A stretch of DNA of 64,000 nt from assembly GCA_031472005.1 (NCBI GenBank), contig PZJY01000012.1, positions 1,054,001 to 1,118,000 of the forward strand, given 5' to 3'. A program made the translations under genes and the position numbers. The notes under the pieces are model-generated. The model did no database searches. It was not told where the DNA came from and worked only from the letters and a program-made list of their open reading frames with translations. This DNA comes from Tetracladium setigerum (lineage: Eukaryota; Ascomycota; Leotiomycetes; Helotiales). Of this stretch, positions 54,063 to 64,000 are shown piece after piece. Positions within the stretch are counted from its first letter, which is position 1; every line of letters begins with the position of its first letter.

Positions 54063-55850
54063 CTACCTTATCTCAACCTCTTCCTCTCTTCTTCTGTACG
54101 CACTTACAGTCTCCTTCTGATCCTGCGCCATTTTATAAAACGTCGCCAACGCGATTCTCACCTGCTCAATCAATTGAAAAGCAACACCACAGGTCGCTCG
54201 AATCATATTCGCCAAAAAGAACCCTCTCTCCTTCTGACCTTTCGAAGCCGCGGTCCCAACCATCAAACACCAAAGAAAAGCTCCCGGTAAAGGTCTCCAA
54301 TAATTATGGCTTGGACTCCTCATAACGTGGTATTGTAACTGCTCGACTCTCTGCTTGTAGGTGCTTCTTCTGATGCGGGTGGTTGTTGGGAAGTCTGGGA
54401 ATTGAAGTGCGTTTGTCAAGAGGAGGCACTGCATTACATGGTCATCGACTATCACCTCACTCGCCATCTCTTTCTCATCCAATACCCGAATGAGATTTTC
54501 CAATGTGTCTCCCCCAGCAGTTTGTTGTGAGTCAAATACATCGGCGAAGTTATGATGCTCACAAAGAGCCTTTACGAGGAGGCTGGTGTCTTGACTGAAG
54601 CCGTGATCGGTGGGGTCAAATTTCTTCATCGCCAGCGTAAATATGCCAGCTCTGACTGGTATTTCAATATTATGTGGGTATGGAAATTTGAGGGTCTCCA
54701 AGGTACCGACGTTGCTTTCTATTTCAAGTGCAGCAATGCAATATTCATAGCTGGAAATCGTTAGTTCGCTTTGATTTATATAATGGATATGGTCCTTTCA
54801 CCTGAGATAACCAACGACTAAAACTGGATCAGTTGCCATGTTCAAAACTCCCCCTCTCATTGCAACCATACTCCGCACTCCTTGTATATGAGTCCTCAAA
54901 GCACTCTGATCAGGGTTCAGAATCTATCGAACGTCAGGAAAATTCAAAATGTTCGGGCTTGTCCACATACTTCTACTCCTATCAAGCAAATCGCCGCTGC
55001 AATAGTCGTATCAGCAGGAGGGGTCTTCGAGTTTGTGATAGTCAGCGACAAATTCTCCATTGCTAATCCCTTATGCTTCAACAATTCCGGACTCGTGACA
55101 GTCGTCCCACAACTGGCAGCGAAATGAGCGGAGAATTTCGATAAACTGGCGTGGAATAACGCACGATCGCTAAAGGCAAAAGGAAGCCAAAGTGTATGCC
55201 ATGGATCCCACTCATGCCCGACTTCCCCTAGGACGCCATAATCTGAGCGAATACTATTAGTTTGCCATTTTCAATCTCTGGAAAATGAGAGAGGAGGGTT
55301 ACTTACAATTATCCAGTATTTGAATCAGATACGATCCCCCTTCTTCCATGGCATCTTTCGGCATCAAACTCCTCATATCCTCCAATTTATAATCCTTCCG
55401 CACCTCATACGCAACCATTCTTTTAAACGCTTCTAAATCTTCAAACTTTAACTCTGGACTTTGCGATCTCTTCCGTCCCACAGCTGACTGACTACCCTCC
55501 CCTCCTACAACCTTCCCCTTCCCTTTTGACTTCCCCTTGATCTGGCCCACGGGATTCTTCTTTTTAGGCTTTAACCCTTTCGACTTCGAAGCAATGCAAT
55601 CATCATCATCATCCTCATCCTCCCATTTCAAGATCTGTCCCTGTCGCTTGGGTTCACCAGCTGCATCCACGAATTCAAGTTGTGACCAAACACTACTCCC
55701 GGTTTCAACCACACCCTTCTTTGCTCTTCTTTCGCGGTGGTAGCGTTCCATGACATGAGCGCGAATGAAGGTAGGGACTTGACGTTTGGTCTTGGATGTG
55801 GCATCGTGGGCAATGAATGGGAAATCTGAGATGAGATTTTCTTTCTCCAT
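54063..55850 (-). CDS. Fungal transcription-factor-domain protein (fungal_trans_2-like)
   Basis: Four exons, 55850-55307, 55242-54971, 54923-54802, 54750-54063, give 541 residues with consistent phases. The N-terminus contains IRAHVMERYHRERRAKKG, a short basic motif frequent at the start of this fungal regulator family, then an acidic and Lys-rich linker. The body (GHEWDPWHTLWLPFAFSDRA, LLKHKGLAMENL, HIQGVRSMVAMRGGV, and a helical C-terminus) matches the fungal_trans_2 (DUF3468-type) regulatory domain. No Zn2Cys6 cluster is visible, so it may lack a DNA-binding domain, as several members do. No frame break. Probably nuclear. Target genes unknown. Confidence 0.82.
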
Positions 55851-56669
55851 TTGGGAATGATTGTGTGTTTAGTAAGCTTTTTGAATGGGTGAGTGAGTTG
55901 GTGAATGAAGGAGAGAGTGTGTCTCTTCACATCATGATATCTTTCAAATTAATCGAGATCTTAATTGTAAAGTGGGCTGTTCGTGACGAGGAGATAGAAG
56001 GATAACACATGCGGCGTAGTTGCATTTCCAATGACTTATTGAACTTGCAGGGGACGGTTCAGAGTGTCTCCGGATATATATTTCAACCTGGCCTCCTAAG
56101 CTTGCTTACTGAACCTTTGCCACGACAGCAGGTCTCGGCTTCGCCAAATGTAAGTAAGTGCGGATGTTGCGCATCCTTCATGCTGTTTGGTTAGCAAGAA
56201 GTTGAATCTTCTCTTCCCGACGGCGCAATTTCGTATTCCGTTTCCGTTCTGGATGCCCCATGTCTAGAAAACTTGGCAGGGATTTTGCGGAGAGATCATA
56301 AAATCTGGTGGCTTGATTTGACTTAACTTGGCTTGGATGTGCTTGGGTGTCCTGGGCATGGCCAAGTACTCCGTATTGAAACTCCATGGTCACCTATGAT
56401 TTTTGTAGAATCCTGGACGAGCCGAGCAACAACCAGGACGAGTGTGGAGTTTTTTGGCGAGGGGATATGCAAGTAAGAGTTTTTGGACCAAACACTTGAC
56501 GACAAAAGTACATGCAACATGATGATAAGACTGACCTAACTAATAAATATGGATTGAAATGTTTTCAGGCAACTACATTGACAGACAACAAGGAAATATC
56601 CTTACCTTTCTTTCTTACCTTTCATACTGAACCAACATACTGTGCCATTACCCAAATATCTCATCCTCA
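55851..56669. promoter_or_regulatory. Intergenic region amidohydrolase 5' side to regulator
   Basis: About 820 bp between the regulator start and the amidohydrolase stop. No gene; a short CTTGG/CTTGGATG-rich stretch near 56325-56350. Confidence 0.4.
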
Positions 56670-58221
56670 CTACTTGGTAGGCCATCTCCCCTTAACCTTC
56701 TCAGTCAACCCAGCTCTCTCCACAACCTCCTTAGCCCTCCACTCCGCCTCCCTCCAAACCTCCTCCTCATCCATCGTGGTCAACTTCCCCCCTCGACAAC
56801 CACCTTCCCATCCACAACAACCATCTCCACATCCCTCCCTGTCACCGAATAAACCAACGCACTCACCGGTCCAAACCAAGGCTGCAAATGCACCTTCCTC
56901 ATATCCACAACCACAAAATCCGCTTTCTTCCCTACCTCCAAACTACCAATGGAATCCTGCAATCCCAAGGCCTTCGCACCGTTTATCGTCGCCATCTCGA
57001 GCACTTGCTCTGCGGTGATGATAGTCGGATCGTAAGACGCTGCTTTGTGGATAATGGCTGCGAGTTTCATCTCTTGGAGGAGGTCGTTGGTGTTGTTGCA
57101 TGGTGCGCCGTCTGTGCCTAGACCGACGTTGACGCCGGATTGTAAAAGATCTGGGAGACGCGCGATGCCTGATGCTAGTTTGGCGTTGGACGTGGGACAG
57201 TGTGCAACATGTGTGCCCGTCCCAGCCAGCTTTGCAATATCCGAGTCGTCTAGATGGACCATGTGAACGAGAACCGTACTGGGTCCGAGAAGGCCGACGG
57301 ACTCGCAGTATGACATTGGTGTGTGCCCTTGCGATTCGAAGAATGCTCGGTCGGCTTTGACTTCGGCGCAGTGCATGGTCGTTTTGATGCCCTTTTCTTT
57401 GCCGATCGTCGTCATCTCGCGGTAGAGTCCATCAGATACCCTTTTCAACCGTTAGCTTTTCGCCATTTTCTTCAAGACATAGGTAGTAAACTTACCCTCC
57501 AGGCGTCCTCGCACCAAACCAAACCTCAATCCTCCCATCCGCGGCTCCATTCCACTTCTCCCACATCTTCAAGGCTCCTCCCAAAGAAACCTCCCTATTC
57601 TCCACCAATCCAGGATGCATAGTCCACGCCTCATCCTTAGCATAACTAGCAATATCCATCACGATCTTGCCCAAGCAGCCTCTGATCCCACTCTCCTCAA
57701 CCGCTTTACACAGCCCATCAAAGCCATATCTATTCGCAAACTGGCGCAAGAAAAGTAAGCCGAAAAATGGGTCTCAAGGAAGTGTAGTACAAACCATGCT
57801 TTCGAGGAAACAAGTCGTGCCGGAGAGGAGCATCTCAGCGATACTGATGCGTGCCGCCGCGTAGCCATCCTCCGGCATGAAGTTTCCTTGTAGAACCCAG
57901 ATTCTTTCGCACAGCCAGCTGACGAGCTCAAGATCATCTGCAGCGCCTAGTGGGACATTAGCGTTTTATGAGGTTGGGTAAGGGATTGTGGAGATATATA
58001 CCGCGAAGTAATGTTTGAGCTGTGTGCATATGTGTACTGATAAGACCGGGAATGATGATTCTCCCTTCAAGATTGGTTTGTTCCTCTTCTGGGTACTTGG
58101 AAGTGAGAGTCTCGGCCTTGCCGATGTCAACTATCTTGTCTCCTTGCACTAGTATGGCGCCGTCGTGATAGATATCTCGTTCGGGATTGACAGTGACTAC
58201 TGTAGCGTGAAGATACAACAT
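56670..58221 (-). CDS. Amidohydrolase (TrzA/AtzA, MTA/SAH-deaminase-like)
   Basis: Metal-dependent hydrolase of the COG0402 amidohydrolase group, whose members deaminate or dechlorinate ring substrates (guanine, S-adenosylhomocysteine, triazines). Exons: 58221-58002, 57946-57795, 57740-57496, 57440-56670. Metal ligands are visible in order: the HMHTAQ His pair, TTMHCAEV, THVAHCPTSNAKLASG and LGTDGAPCNNT (Asp). The N-terminal strand domain starts MLYLHATVVTVNPERD. Near the C-terminus a base is missing in the C-run 56787-56792: frame one ends VVVEGGS, while an added base gives VVVEGGKLTTMDEEE and reaches the stop at 56670, matching length and phase (462 residues). Cytosolic by lack of signals. 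The natural substrate cannot be set. Confidence 0.9.
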
Positions 58222-58799
58222 TTTGAGGATTTGGTATGAGATTGTGACTTTGTCCAACTTTGAAGTTTGAATAATGAGAATGAATTGACGATGAAGTGGC
58301 TACTACCACTTTATCTATAAACGTTGCATCAAAAAAAGAAAGCAATGTTCGGCGGGGTCCGAATTCAGCCCCTCCTCAATCACCAACGGTGGTGTCCGTC
58401 CGACTTGGAGTGAACAACAGCTTATCAGTCTACTCGCTCGAGTAAGACGATACATGGCACTTTAAAGGTTGGAAGCCTCTACCTGAAATCTTCTCCTCCA
58501 CAAGATCGCACCTTGCTAAACATGCTGAGTGGACGTCTCCGAAGTGCGATGTTCATTTGAGGAAACTATGGTACCTAAGGTATCAACCCGCTCATCTTCA
58601 TACACATAGAGTTGAGGGCGTCTTTGATATTTAGCTGCAGGCTTGACTTGTGTTATCGTCTGCGGGCAGCGTCTCATCTCTTCGGCTCCTTTCGTTGTGG
58701 TGTACTGTACCCAGCTTGTGGGATCGGTCACCTCCATCGCTATCGAGTAGCCCGCCAAATGATCCATAGTCGTGATATTAACCATTCTCCTTTAGCCCC
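58222..58799. promoter_or_regulatory. Upstream region of amidohydrolase / 3' side of DCP1
   Basis: About 580 bp. A small minus-strand open frame (58516-58785) has no recognisable domain and is not called. Confidence 0.4.
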
Positions 58800-59506
58800 T
58801 CACCTCTGCCCAAACAACTCCGTCAAGCTCAGCCTTCTTCCCATGGGTCTCTGGCCACTCGTCGACAAACCCCTCGCCATCTCCTCTCCCTGCTCTGCAT
58901 TCAATCCATATTTCTCAGCCAACCCCTCCTGCTGCTCCCTCTCCATCATAGCCGCTTCCCACAACTTCATAATCAATTGGCAATTGTCTGCTTTTGTATC
59001 CGTTTTATCATCATACAGATAGAAGCCCAACGTCTTCAATTCCCCCTGACTCCTCAACGTGACCAGCAAGAACTGCTCTGTAATCTCCACGTTCTCAATC
59101 TCCCTCGTCTCAATGATCAAGTTCTCTATGCCTTTCCGATTAAGCACTATCATACAATGCTGTACCGCGCCCGTCAGCGGTGACGGCGTCAATTCGCAGA
59201 CGAATAATGTGCCTTCTGTGTTTGACTTCTCCCATGTTTGCGATTCGGGGGAAAAGGTGTATATTTGTGTCGAGGGCGCGATGGATATTATGGCTTGAAG
59301 GTTGGGAATGTAGCGCTGGAGCACGGAGAAGTTGATCTCTTGATTCGTGCGCTTCTCGGTCGTGGAAGGGACATAAGCTTCGGATTCGTAGTCGGAGGCT
59401 TGGGTTGGGTAGGCTTGGGGATAGGATTGTGAGATGTTGTAGGTGTGGCGGATGTTGGGTTGGGTTGATTGTTGTTCTTGCGCTTGGTGGTCTTTTGAGG
59501 TGTCAT
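58800..59506 (-). CDS. DCP1: mRNA-decapping enzyme subunit DCP1
   Basis: Activator of the DCP2 decapping enzyme in mRNA decay, located in P-bodies. The EVH1-type DCP1 domain is clear: VLQRYIPNLQAIISIAPSTQ, YTFSPESQTWEKSNTEGTLF and then the REIENVEITEQFLLVTL segment. Single exon from MTPQKTTKRKNNNQPNPTSA, the first ATG with good context (catcaaaATG). The first part and the domain lie in different frames; the switch is at 59395-59419, most simply one missing base in the G-run 59402-59404, giving PKPTQPQASDYESEAYVPS. That makes 708 nt, 235 residues, a normal fungal DCP1 length. The upstream alternative frame to 59723 has no ATG start. It is divergent from the one-TM gene. Confidence 0.88.
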
Positions 59507-60491
59507 TTTGATGATGAAGCTGGTACGGCGACAGAATGGCTGTATTTAGTTGAATCGTAGGGAAGTGTAGATCCGTGGATGGGCGCGGATGTGGAGGTTT
59601 GGGAGGGCTGTTGATGTTGGTTACATTGGTGGTGTCGGTTGAGCCTTCTCCAGGAGTTTCCAGGGAGTCGTCGCCAAAAATCAACCGCGAGCCTTGCACA
59701 TCACGATACAATATGCAACACAAAATATCATAACAACTTTACTCGCAAATTATATCATCAGACCTGTTCGATTCAAAAGCAATGTAATGTTCTGTTTGTA
59801 CACCAAATCAACAAATTCCACTCATCTTAACTGCTCAGTGGCAGAAAAGAAGCTCATTTTGTGATCTTTCTAGACTTTTCTCGATCCTTTCGACGCGTCA
59901 TTCTCCTCTTTTTGGTATTATTCCGTTCTGCTTGGCCATGATGTTCTCTTGTTTTCTTCTTTCATTGTTCCCTTGTTCCCTTGTTCTCCTGGCTTCTTCT
60001 TATGCTCCGTAACCAATGTTGCTGTTCTGACCTGCAGAAAGTCTCTCGGGAACAAATGGAACTCCAGCGAGCAGAAGCTATTCGAACATTGATAATCAGT
60101 TCTCATTATCACACTTGAATCGCATTTCACTTTATGATAATTTTCTGTCTTGCACAGTGTCTTCGCCTTCCTATTAATCCGTTTTACGATGTGCGTTGTC
60201 TTGAACTATATCCCTCAACTGCCGTTACCTCACTTCACTAGGTAGAGTTCCTGGCTAAAACATATCATTTTTTACATTCTTTTCCGTGACATTTAATCAT
60301 ATTTTAGCTATCATTCCTATTCACATTCCTTGCAGCTATTGTGCAATGGTGCTTATTGCTATTCTGTTTCTGTGGCTACGACATTCCTAGCAACATGTTG
60401 ATATAAGATTTTGCCACAGGTCGCTCGCTCTCTATATTGACATTAACTTTCCAAGCTACAACACTACTCAATTAATCGATCTACATACACA
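59507..60491. promoter_or_regulatory. Divergent region DCP1 / one-TM protein
   Basis: About 985 bp between divergent start codons. It holds an 8-bp TTGTTCCC triplet repeat (59965-59988). No gene seen. Confidence 0.4.
59965..59988. repeat. TTGTTCCC x3 tandem repeat
   Basis: Two perfect TTGTTCCC units and a third, TTGTTCTC, within a pyrimidine-rich stretch between divergent genes. Confidence 0.75.
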
Positions 60492-61412
60492 ATGGAAGAC
60501 TCTACTCGACAAGTCAACAGCAACGACAACAACAAGAACAACAGGCAAATAACTTATGTTATTCTGGCCTGTGTAGGCATAGGACTCTTGGTGTTTCTCA
60601 TCTTACTTTTCTTGTGGTGCAAGCGAGTGTACAAGCACCGCGGCTACTACTTGAAGCACCTCAAACTACTAGATGCAGAAGCTATTAAACTCACTGCCGA
60701 GACAATTGAAACCAAAAGGGAAGTTGACCTTGATGTCTCTGCAGACGACTCCACAAAACTGTTGAACCAAGAGATGCTGACGTTGGCGGAGGAGTGGGAT
60801 ACAGGAACTCGAATTGCACTCTCTGCCTGGAGAGATCTCGTCAGGAGGAACGTAAGAGCCTCGGACAACGGAAGCGAGAAGGGCGAAGCTGGCAGGACTA
60901 AAGGCTACGCACTTGCGGTAATAGGAGTGATGCGAGAGAAGAGTGCGGAAGGAGTCGAGCGAAGGAGGGAACTCAGTCCACAGCTGCAGAAGATATATGC
61001 AGAAGCGCATGCAAGGTGTGTTTTGGTTCTCCATATGGTGGTGTGTTCTGGAGGAGTCTGCGTTTCTTGCTGATAGTAGTGGGCAGGAGAATCGAGCATA
61101 TGAAAAACAGGCTGAATGGTAAGCAGCTGCTGCCCGAGGGCCAGGCAGAGGATGCAGTAAGTAGGGTAAGCCACCTACCAAATTCCGAACTTTCTCGTAA
61201 TACAGGCCCAATTGTTTGACACTAGCCAGCAGTCGAAGGCCCGTTTTGTTCTTCCTGCGGTCCCGTCCGCAGCGCCGTTTGAGTCGCCGTCGCCTCCCCA
61301 GCCTGACGAGCAGGCTCAACGTGCCGTCAGCTTGGTACATGTTGAGGGGAAGAAGAAGAAGAAGAAAGGGGAGGAGGGGAGTAGATTGGGTGGATTACGA
61401 ATCTACATCTAG
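60492..61412 (+). CDS. Single-TM protein of unknown function
   Basis: Exons 60492-61015, 61087-61156, 61206-61412 give 266 residues with GT-AG introns and correct phases. The N-terminus is short and Asn/Asp-rich (MEDSTRQVNSNDNNKNNRQI), followed by one strong TM helix (YVILACVGIGLLVFLILLFL) and a basic CKRVYKHRGYY stop-transfer region, so the C-terminus is predicted cytosolic. The remainder is helical and charged (EAIKLTAETIETKREVDLDV; a GVERRRELSPQLQKIYAEAH segment), then a Pro/Ser-rich part and a poly-Lys stretch. I do not recognise the family. Retention of intron 1 would stop the frame soon after. No frame break. Confidence 0.72.
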
Positions 61413-62712
61413 TTGATGGTGGGGTGGTGCCAGAGGAAAGATGATATGTTATGATGCAGAGAAGAATGTTTTAGGGAGAGAGAGGGACGGGGGTGGTGCA
61501 GTACAGCAGTAGTAGCCATGGATCATGATACAGTACTCACTCGCCCTGCGTTGCACAATCATATTACGAGTAAATTCTTCTTACATACTTTACATATGCT
61601 CTATGTACTGTACTGGCGACTATTGCAGGATACAGGGAGTATTTGCTCCCACGGTAACATTGAAGTGAGCGTGGCATGGATCCAACATTGATGGGCCCAT
61701 GGTCATTGGCTGTGCATCCTGCAGCACGAGTTCTGGGAGATGTCGTACATGATGTTGTTGGTTTTTTTTACCCAACGATGGAGTCCACACTATGGAGTGC
61801 ACTCTCTCTCCTATCACTTTTCTCCTATTCTTACCAACCTCCTCCCATCCTGCATCCCACGAGCAAGTCTTACGAGCTGCTGCAGGGTTTCTCCGAACCC
61901 GCACATCACATCGGTGATCTGCTTCCTCACTAAATCAGTGGAACAATTGGAAGCCAAAAAGTCTTTGCCAAGTGTTGACAGCACGCTGCGCTGCATTATT
62001 GCAGGCATTGCAGTTCTCGGACACGCCCCCAAAAGTGGTGGATTGATCCGTCCCAGTCTAGCGGACGGATCGACGGGCCAGCCACACCACACAAGTGTGT
62101 GTGTGTTCTTCAACAGCAAGTTCTTCAGCAGAATGGTTGAGTAGTGAGGAGTTGAGTCTTTGATACCACATCCGGAGTTGAGGATAATCCTCACAATGAA
62201 GGATTGTAGATCTCTATCTCTTCTGGAGATCTACATCTGGGGTAAGTAAACAAAACATTACCACCACCACCACCACCTCACCCAGTGTGAGATCCCGAGA
62301 AACGAGCCGTTGGGAATAGTGCGGGACCAATTAACTCTGATCCTCCTCCTTGAACCCCCTCGGCAGCTTGCCTGCATTGGAACACGGTCACATTCAGGCC
62401 CCTGTCGGCGTAGCGCTGGTTCTTCGCTGGGACGAATTATCCCAGTCAGCTCCCAGCACCCAGCATGCCGGTCGCCTGGAATTTTAAAAGGTATGCTTGC
62501 TGCCTCCGACCCGATACCAAGTTGATGGGTCCCTTTTCCAACACCCCAAGTGCCGCCGACTACTCTTTGTCCTCTTCTCGATCACTTCCTCTGGCCCCCC
62601 TCTCTCCCCCCTCTGCCCTATGAAAGTGTAGCCGACCTTCAACGTCACACAGCTACTACGACGACTACTGCTACCACTACCATCAGGAAACACTGAAGAG
62701 TGGAATTCCAAG
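61413..62712. promoter_or_regulatory. Long gap upstream of LaeA-like methyltransferase
   Basis: About 1.3 kb with no convincing gene. It includes an (ACC)6 run at 62260-62277 and several short open frames. Likely promoter and 5' leader of the methyltransferase. Confidence 0.45.
62260..62277. repeat. (ACC)6 microsatellite
   Basis: Six perfect ACC triplets about 435 bp before the methyltransferase ATG. Non-coding here. Confidence 0.85.
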
Positions 62713-64000
62713 ATGGCCGAAGGCGCGGGTGCTATAACGCCGGTTCGTTCTATTCGTCACTTCGAGAACAAAGAGTCTCTGGCTGCTGCACTTACTGATT
62801 CTCACAACCCACAGAGTAATGATAGTGGATCAGGGAAGCTCTCAAGATTCGACTTGTATGTTGCTAGTGTCATCTTTGGTCATTTATTGTCAAGTGTTGA
62901 TCTCAATTAGTCCCGGCGACTCTGCCTCCATCAATTCGAGTATCACGAGCTACCGCGTGGAGAATGGACGACGCTATCATGGCGACGGAAACTACTGGTA
63001 AGTTGTCTTGTAACAACGACCTGGCTAGTCAAATTCAATCCAATAATCTCATCGAAAAACAGGGCGCCGAACGATGATATCCAGAACGATAACCTCGATG
63101 TCAGGTAGGTGGTCATTCTCTGATCTGATGACGTGAGTGAAAGTTAGCAGTCACTCACCCCTCACAGCCATCACCTCTACACCCTTATGCAACAAGGACG
63201 CCTTCATCTCGCCCCTCTCGAAAAAGACATTAAGCAGGTCCTAGACATCGGAACTGGAACTGGAATCTGGGCCATTGATTTTGCCGATGAGTATCCGGAC
63301 ACGGCAGTTTTAGGTACAGACCTATCGCCCATACAACCGGCTATGGTTCCACCTAATTGCGGATTCATCATCGAAGACTGCGAAGTGGATGAGTGGGAAT
63401 ATGGTCCTGATTTCTTTGATTACATTCATATCCGGACTATGTTTGGGTGTATCAGGGACTGGGACGCTCTCTACGCGAAAGTGTACAAGTAAGGACGCAA
63501 CCGAAGCCGTGGTGGGGGGAAGGCAATATTGACCGATTCTAGACACCTCAAACCTGGAGGCTGGATAGAACATCACGAAACTTCTCCGAAAATACAGTCT
63601 GATGATGAAACCGTGTTACCAGACTCTCCCCTGAGAAAGTTTAGCGAAGTACGACCACAGTCCTCTTCATTGCACAAGCACTAATGTCAAATCAGATATT
63701 CAAAGACGCAAGTGAAGTCATGGGCTTCCCTTTCCTTCTACTTGACAACATGAGACAAAGAATCGAAGGCGCAGGTTTCCAGAGTATCGAAGAGTACGGC
63801 CTCAAAGCACCACTTGGAAGTTGGCCAGCGGATCGAAGGTTAAAAGAGATTGGAGCCTGGTGCGAATATGCTTTTCTAACTGGGCTTGAGGGATGGGGAA
63901 TGCAGGTTTTGACAAAATACCTTGATGTGTGCTTTTCTTCCCCCTCCTGCTTTACCATCGACAGGAGTTGTGCTGACGATGTCTCTACAGTGGACTCCAA
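62713..64000 (+). CDS. LaeA-like SAM-dependent methyltransferase (partial)
   Basis: The gene runs off the window end. Exons: 62713-62855, 62911-62997, 63063-63104, 63168-63488, 63543-63648, 63696-63926, and from 63991 onward; phases agree. The first part is a disordered tail, then GRRYHGDGNYWAPNDDIQND, the conserved lead-in of the LaeA-like group. The SAM-binding motif I is VLDIGTGTGIWAIDFADEYP, followed by TDLSPIQPAMVPPN and HLKPGGWIEHHE. Fungal genomes carry many of these; the founder LaeA controls secondary-metabolite clusters, but most paralogs are uncharacterised, so that role should not be assumed. About 313 residues are visible. It lies on the plus strand with no clear cluster partners inside the window. 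Confidence 0.88.

Noticed and set aside
58800..59723. Longer DCP1 frame reaching 59723
   Set aside because: It has no ATG; the true start is at 59506 in another frame, joined by one missing base.
62713..64000. Secondary-metabolite cluster anchored on the LaeA-like gene
   Set aside because: No backbone synthase or tailoring genes are visible next to it, and LaeA-like paralogs are common outside clusters.
1..64000. tRNA genes, transposons or CRISPR arrays
   Set aside because: I looked for box A/B-like pairs, long terminal repeats, transposase or reverse-transcriptase motifs and spaced repeats and saw none that hold up by eye.

Overview
This window is about 64 kb of nuclear DNA from a filamentous ascomycete (Pezizomycotina). 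Protein character and gene style suggest Leotiomycetes, possibly near Botrytis/Sclerotinia, but that placement is an impression and was not tested. I read 26 protein-coding genes, about one per 2.5 kb, on both strands and not in operons. Most have short GT-AG introns (about 45-97 bp) with CTAAY-like branch sites. I saw no tRNA, rRNA, transposon or CRISPR array. Exon coordinates were derived by hand from reading-frame continuity and family conservation.

Layout. 0-20 kb is mostly housekeeping: a myotubularin phosphatase (YMR1), 40S ribosomal protein S3, a NIPA-type Mg2+ transporter, a large acidic protein of unknown function, delta-COP (RET2), APC4, and an amino-acid/GABA-type permease. 20-31 kb looks more accessory: an APH-family kinase-like protein, a two-TM protein of unknown function, two head-to-head RING-type genes, an amidoligase-family protein, and a CYP52-like cytochrome P450. 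31-61 kb returns to conserved functions: sideroflexin, a LAMMER kinase, long-form tRNase Z, an unknown protein, a Gfo/Idh/MocA oxidoreductase, trimethyllysine dioxygenase, cyclin H (CCL1), a BTB-like protein with a very long disordered N-terminus, a fungal_trans_2-like regulator, a TrzA/AtzA-type amidohydrolase, DCP1, and a one-TM unknown. The window ends inside a LaeA-like methyltransferase gene.

The most striking pattern is that eight conserved genes (YMR1, RET2, permease, LAMMER kinase, trimethyllysine dioxygenase, CCL1, amidohydrolase, DCP1) each lack exactly one base, always in the same direction and nearly always in or beside a homopolymer. A ninth case in a RING gene is uncertain. In seven of the eight, adding one base makes all exon phases agree to the stop codon; YMR1 is resolved only locally. 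The simplest reading is systematic homopolymer under-calling in the assembly, not pseudogenes. CDS spans below run from start to stop across such breaks and say where they are.

No clearly new biological system could be proven. The best candidate for follow-up is the 20-31 kb block, where two RING-type (possible E3 ligase) genes sit beside an ATP-dependent amidoligase-family gene and a P450. Other points of interest are very small coding exons (3, 14, 18 and 21 nt), a probable GC-AG intron, a 13-bp minisatellite, and several proteins with no family I recognise.
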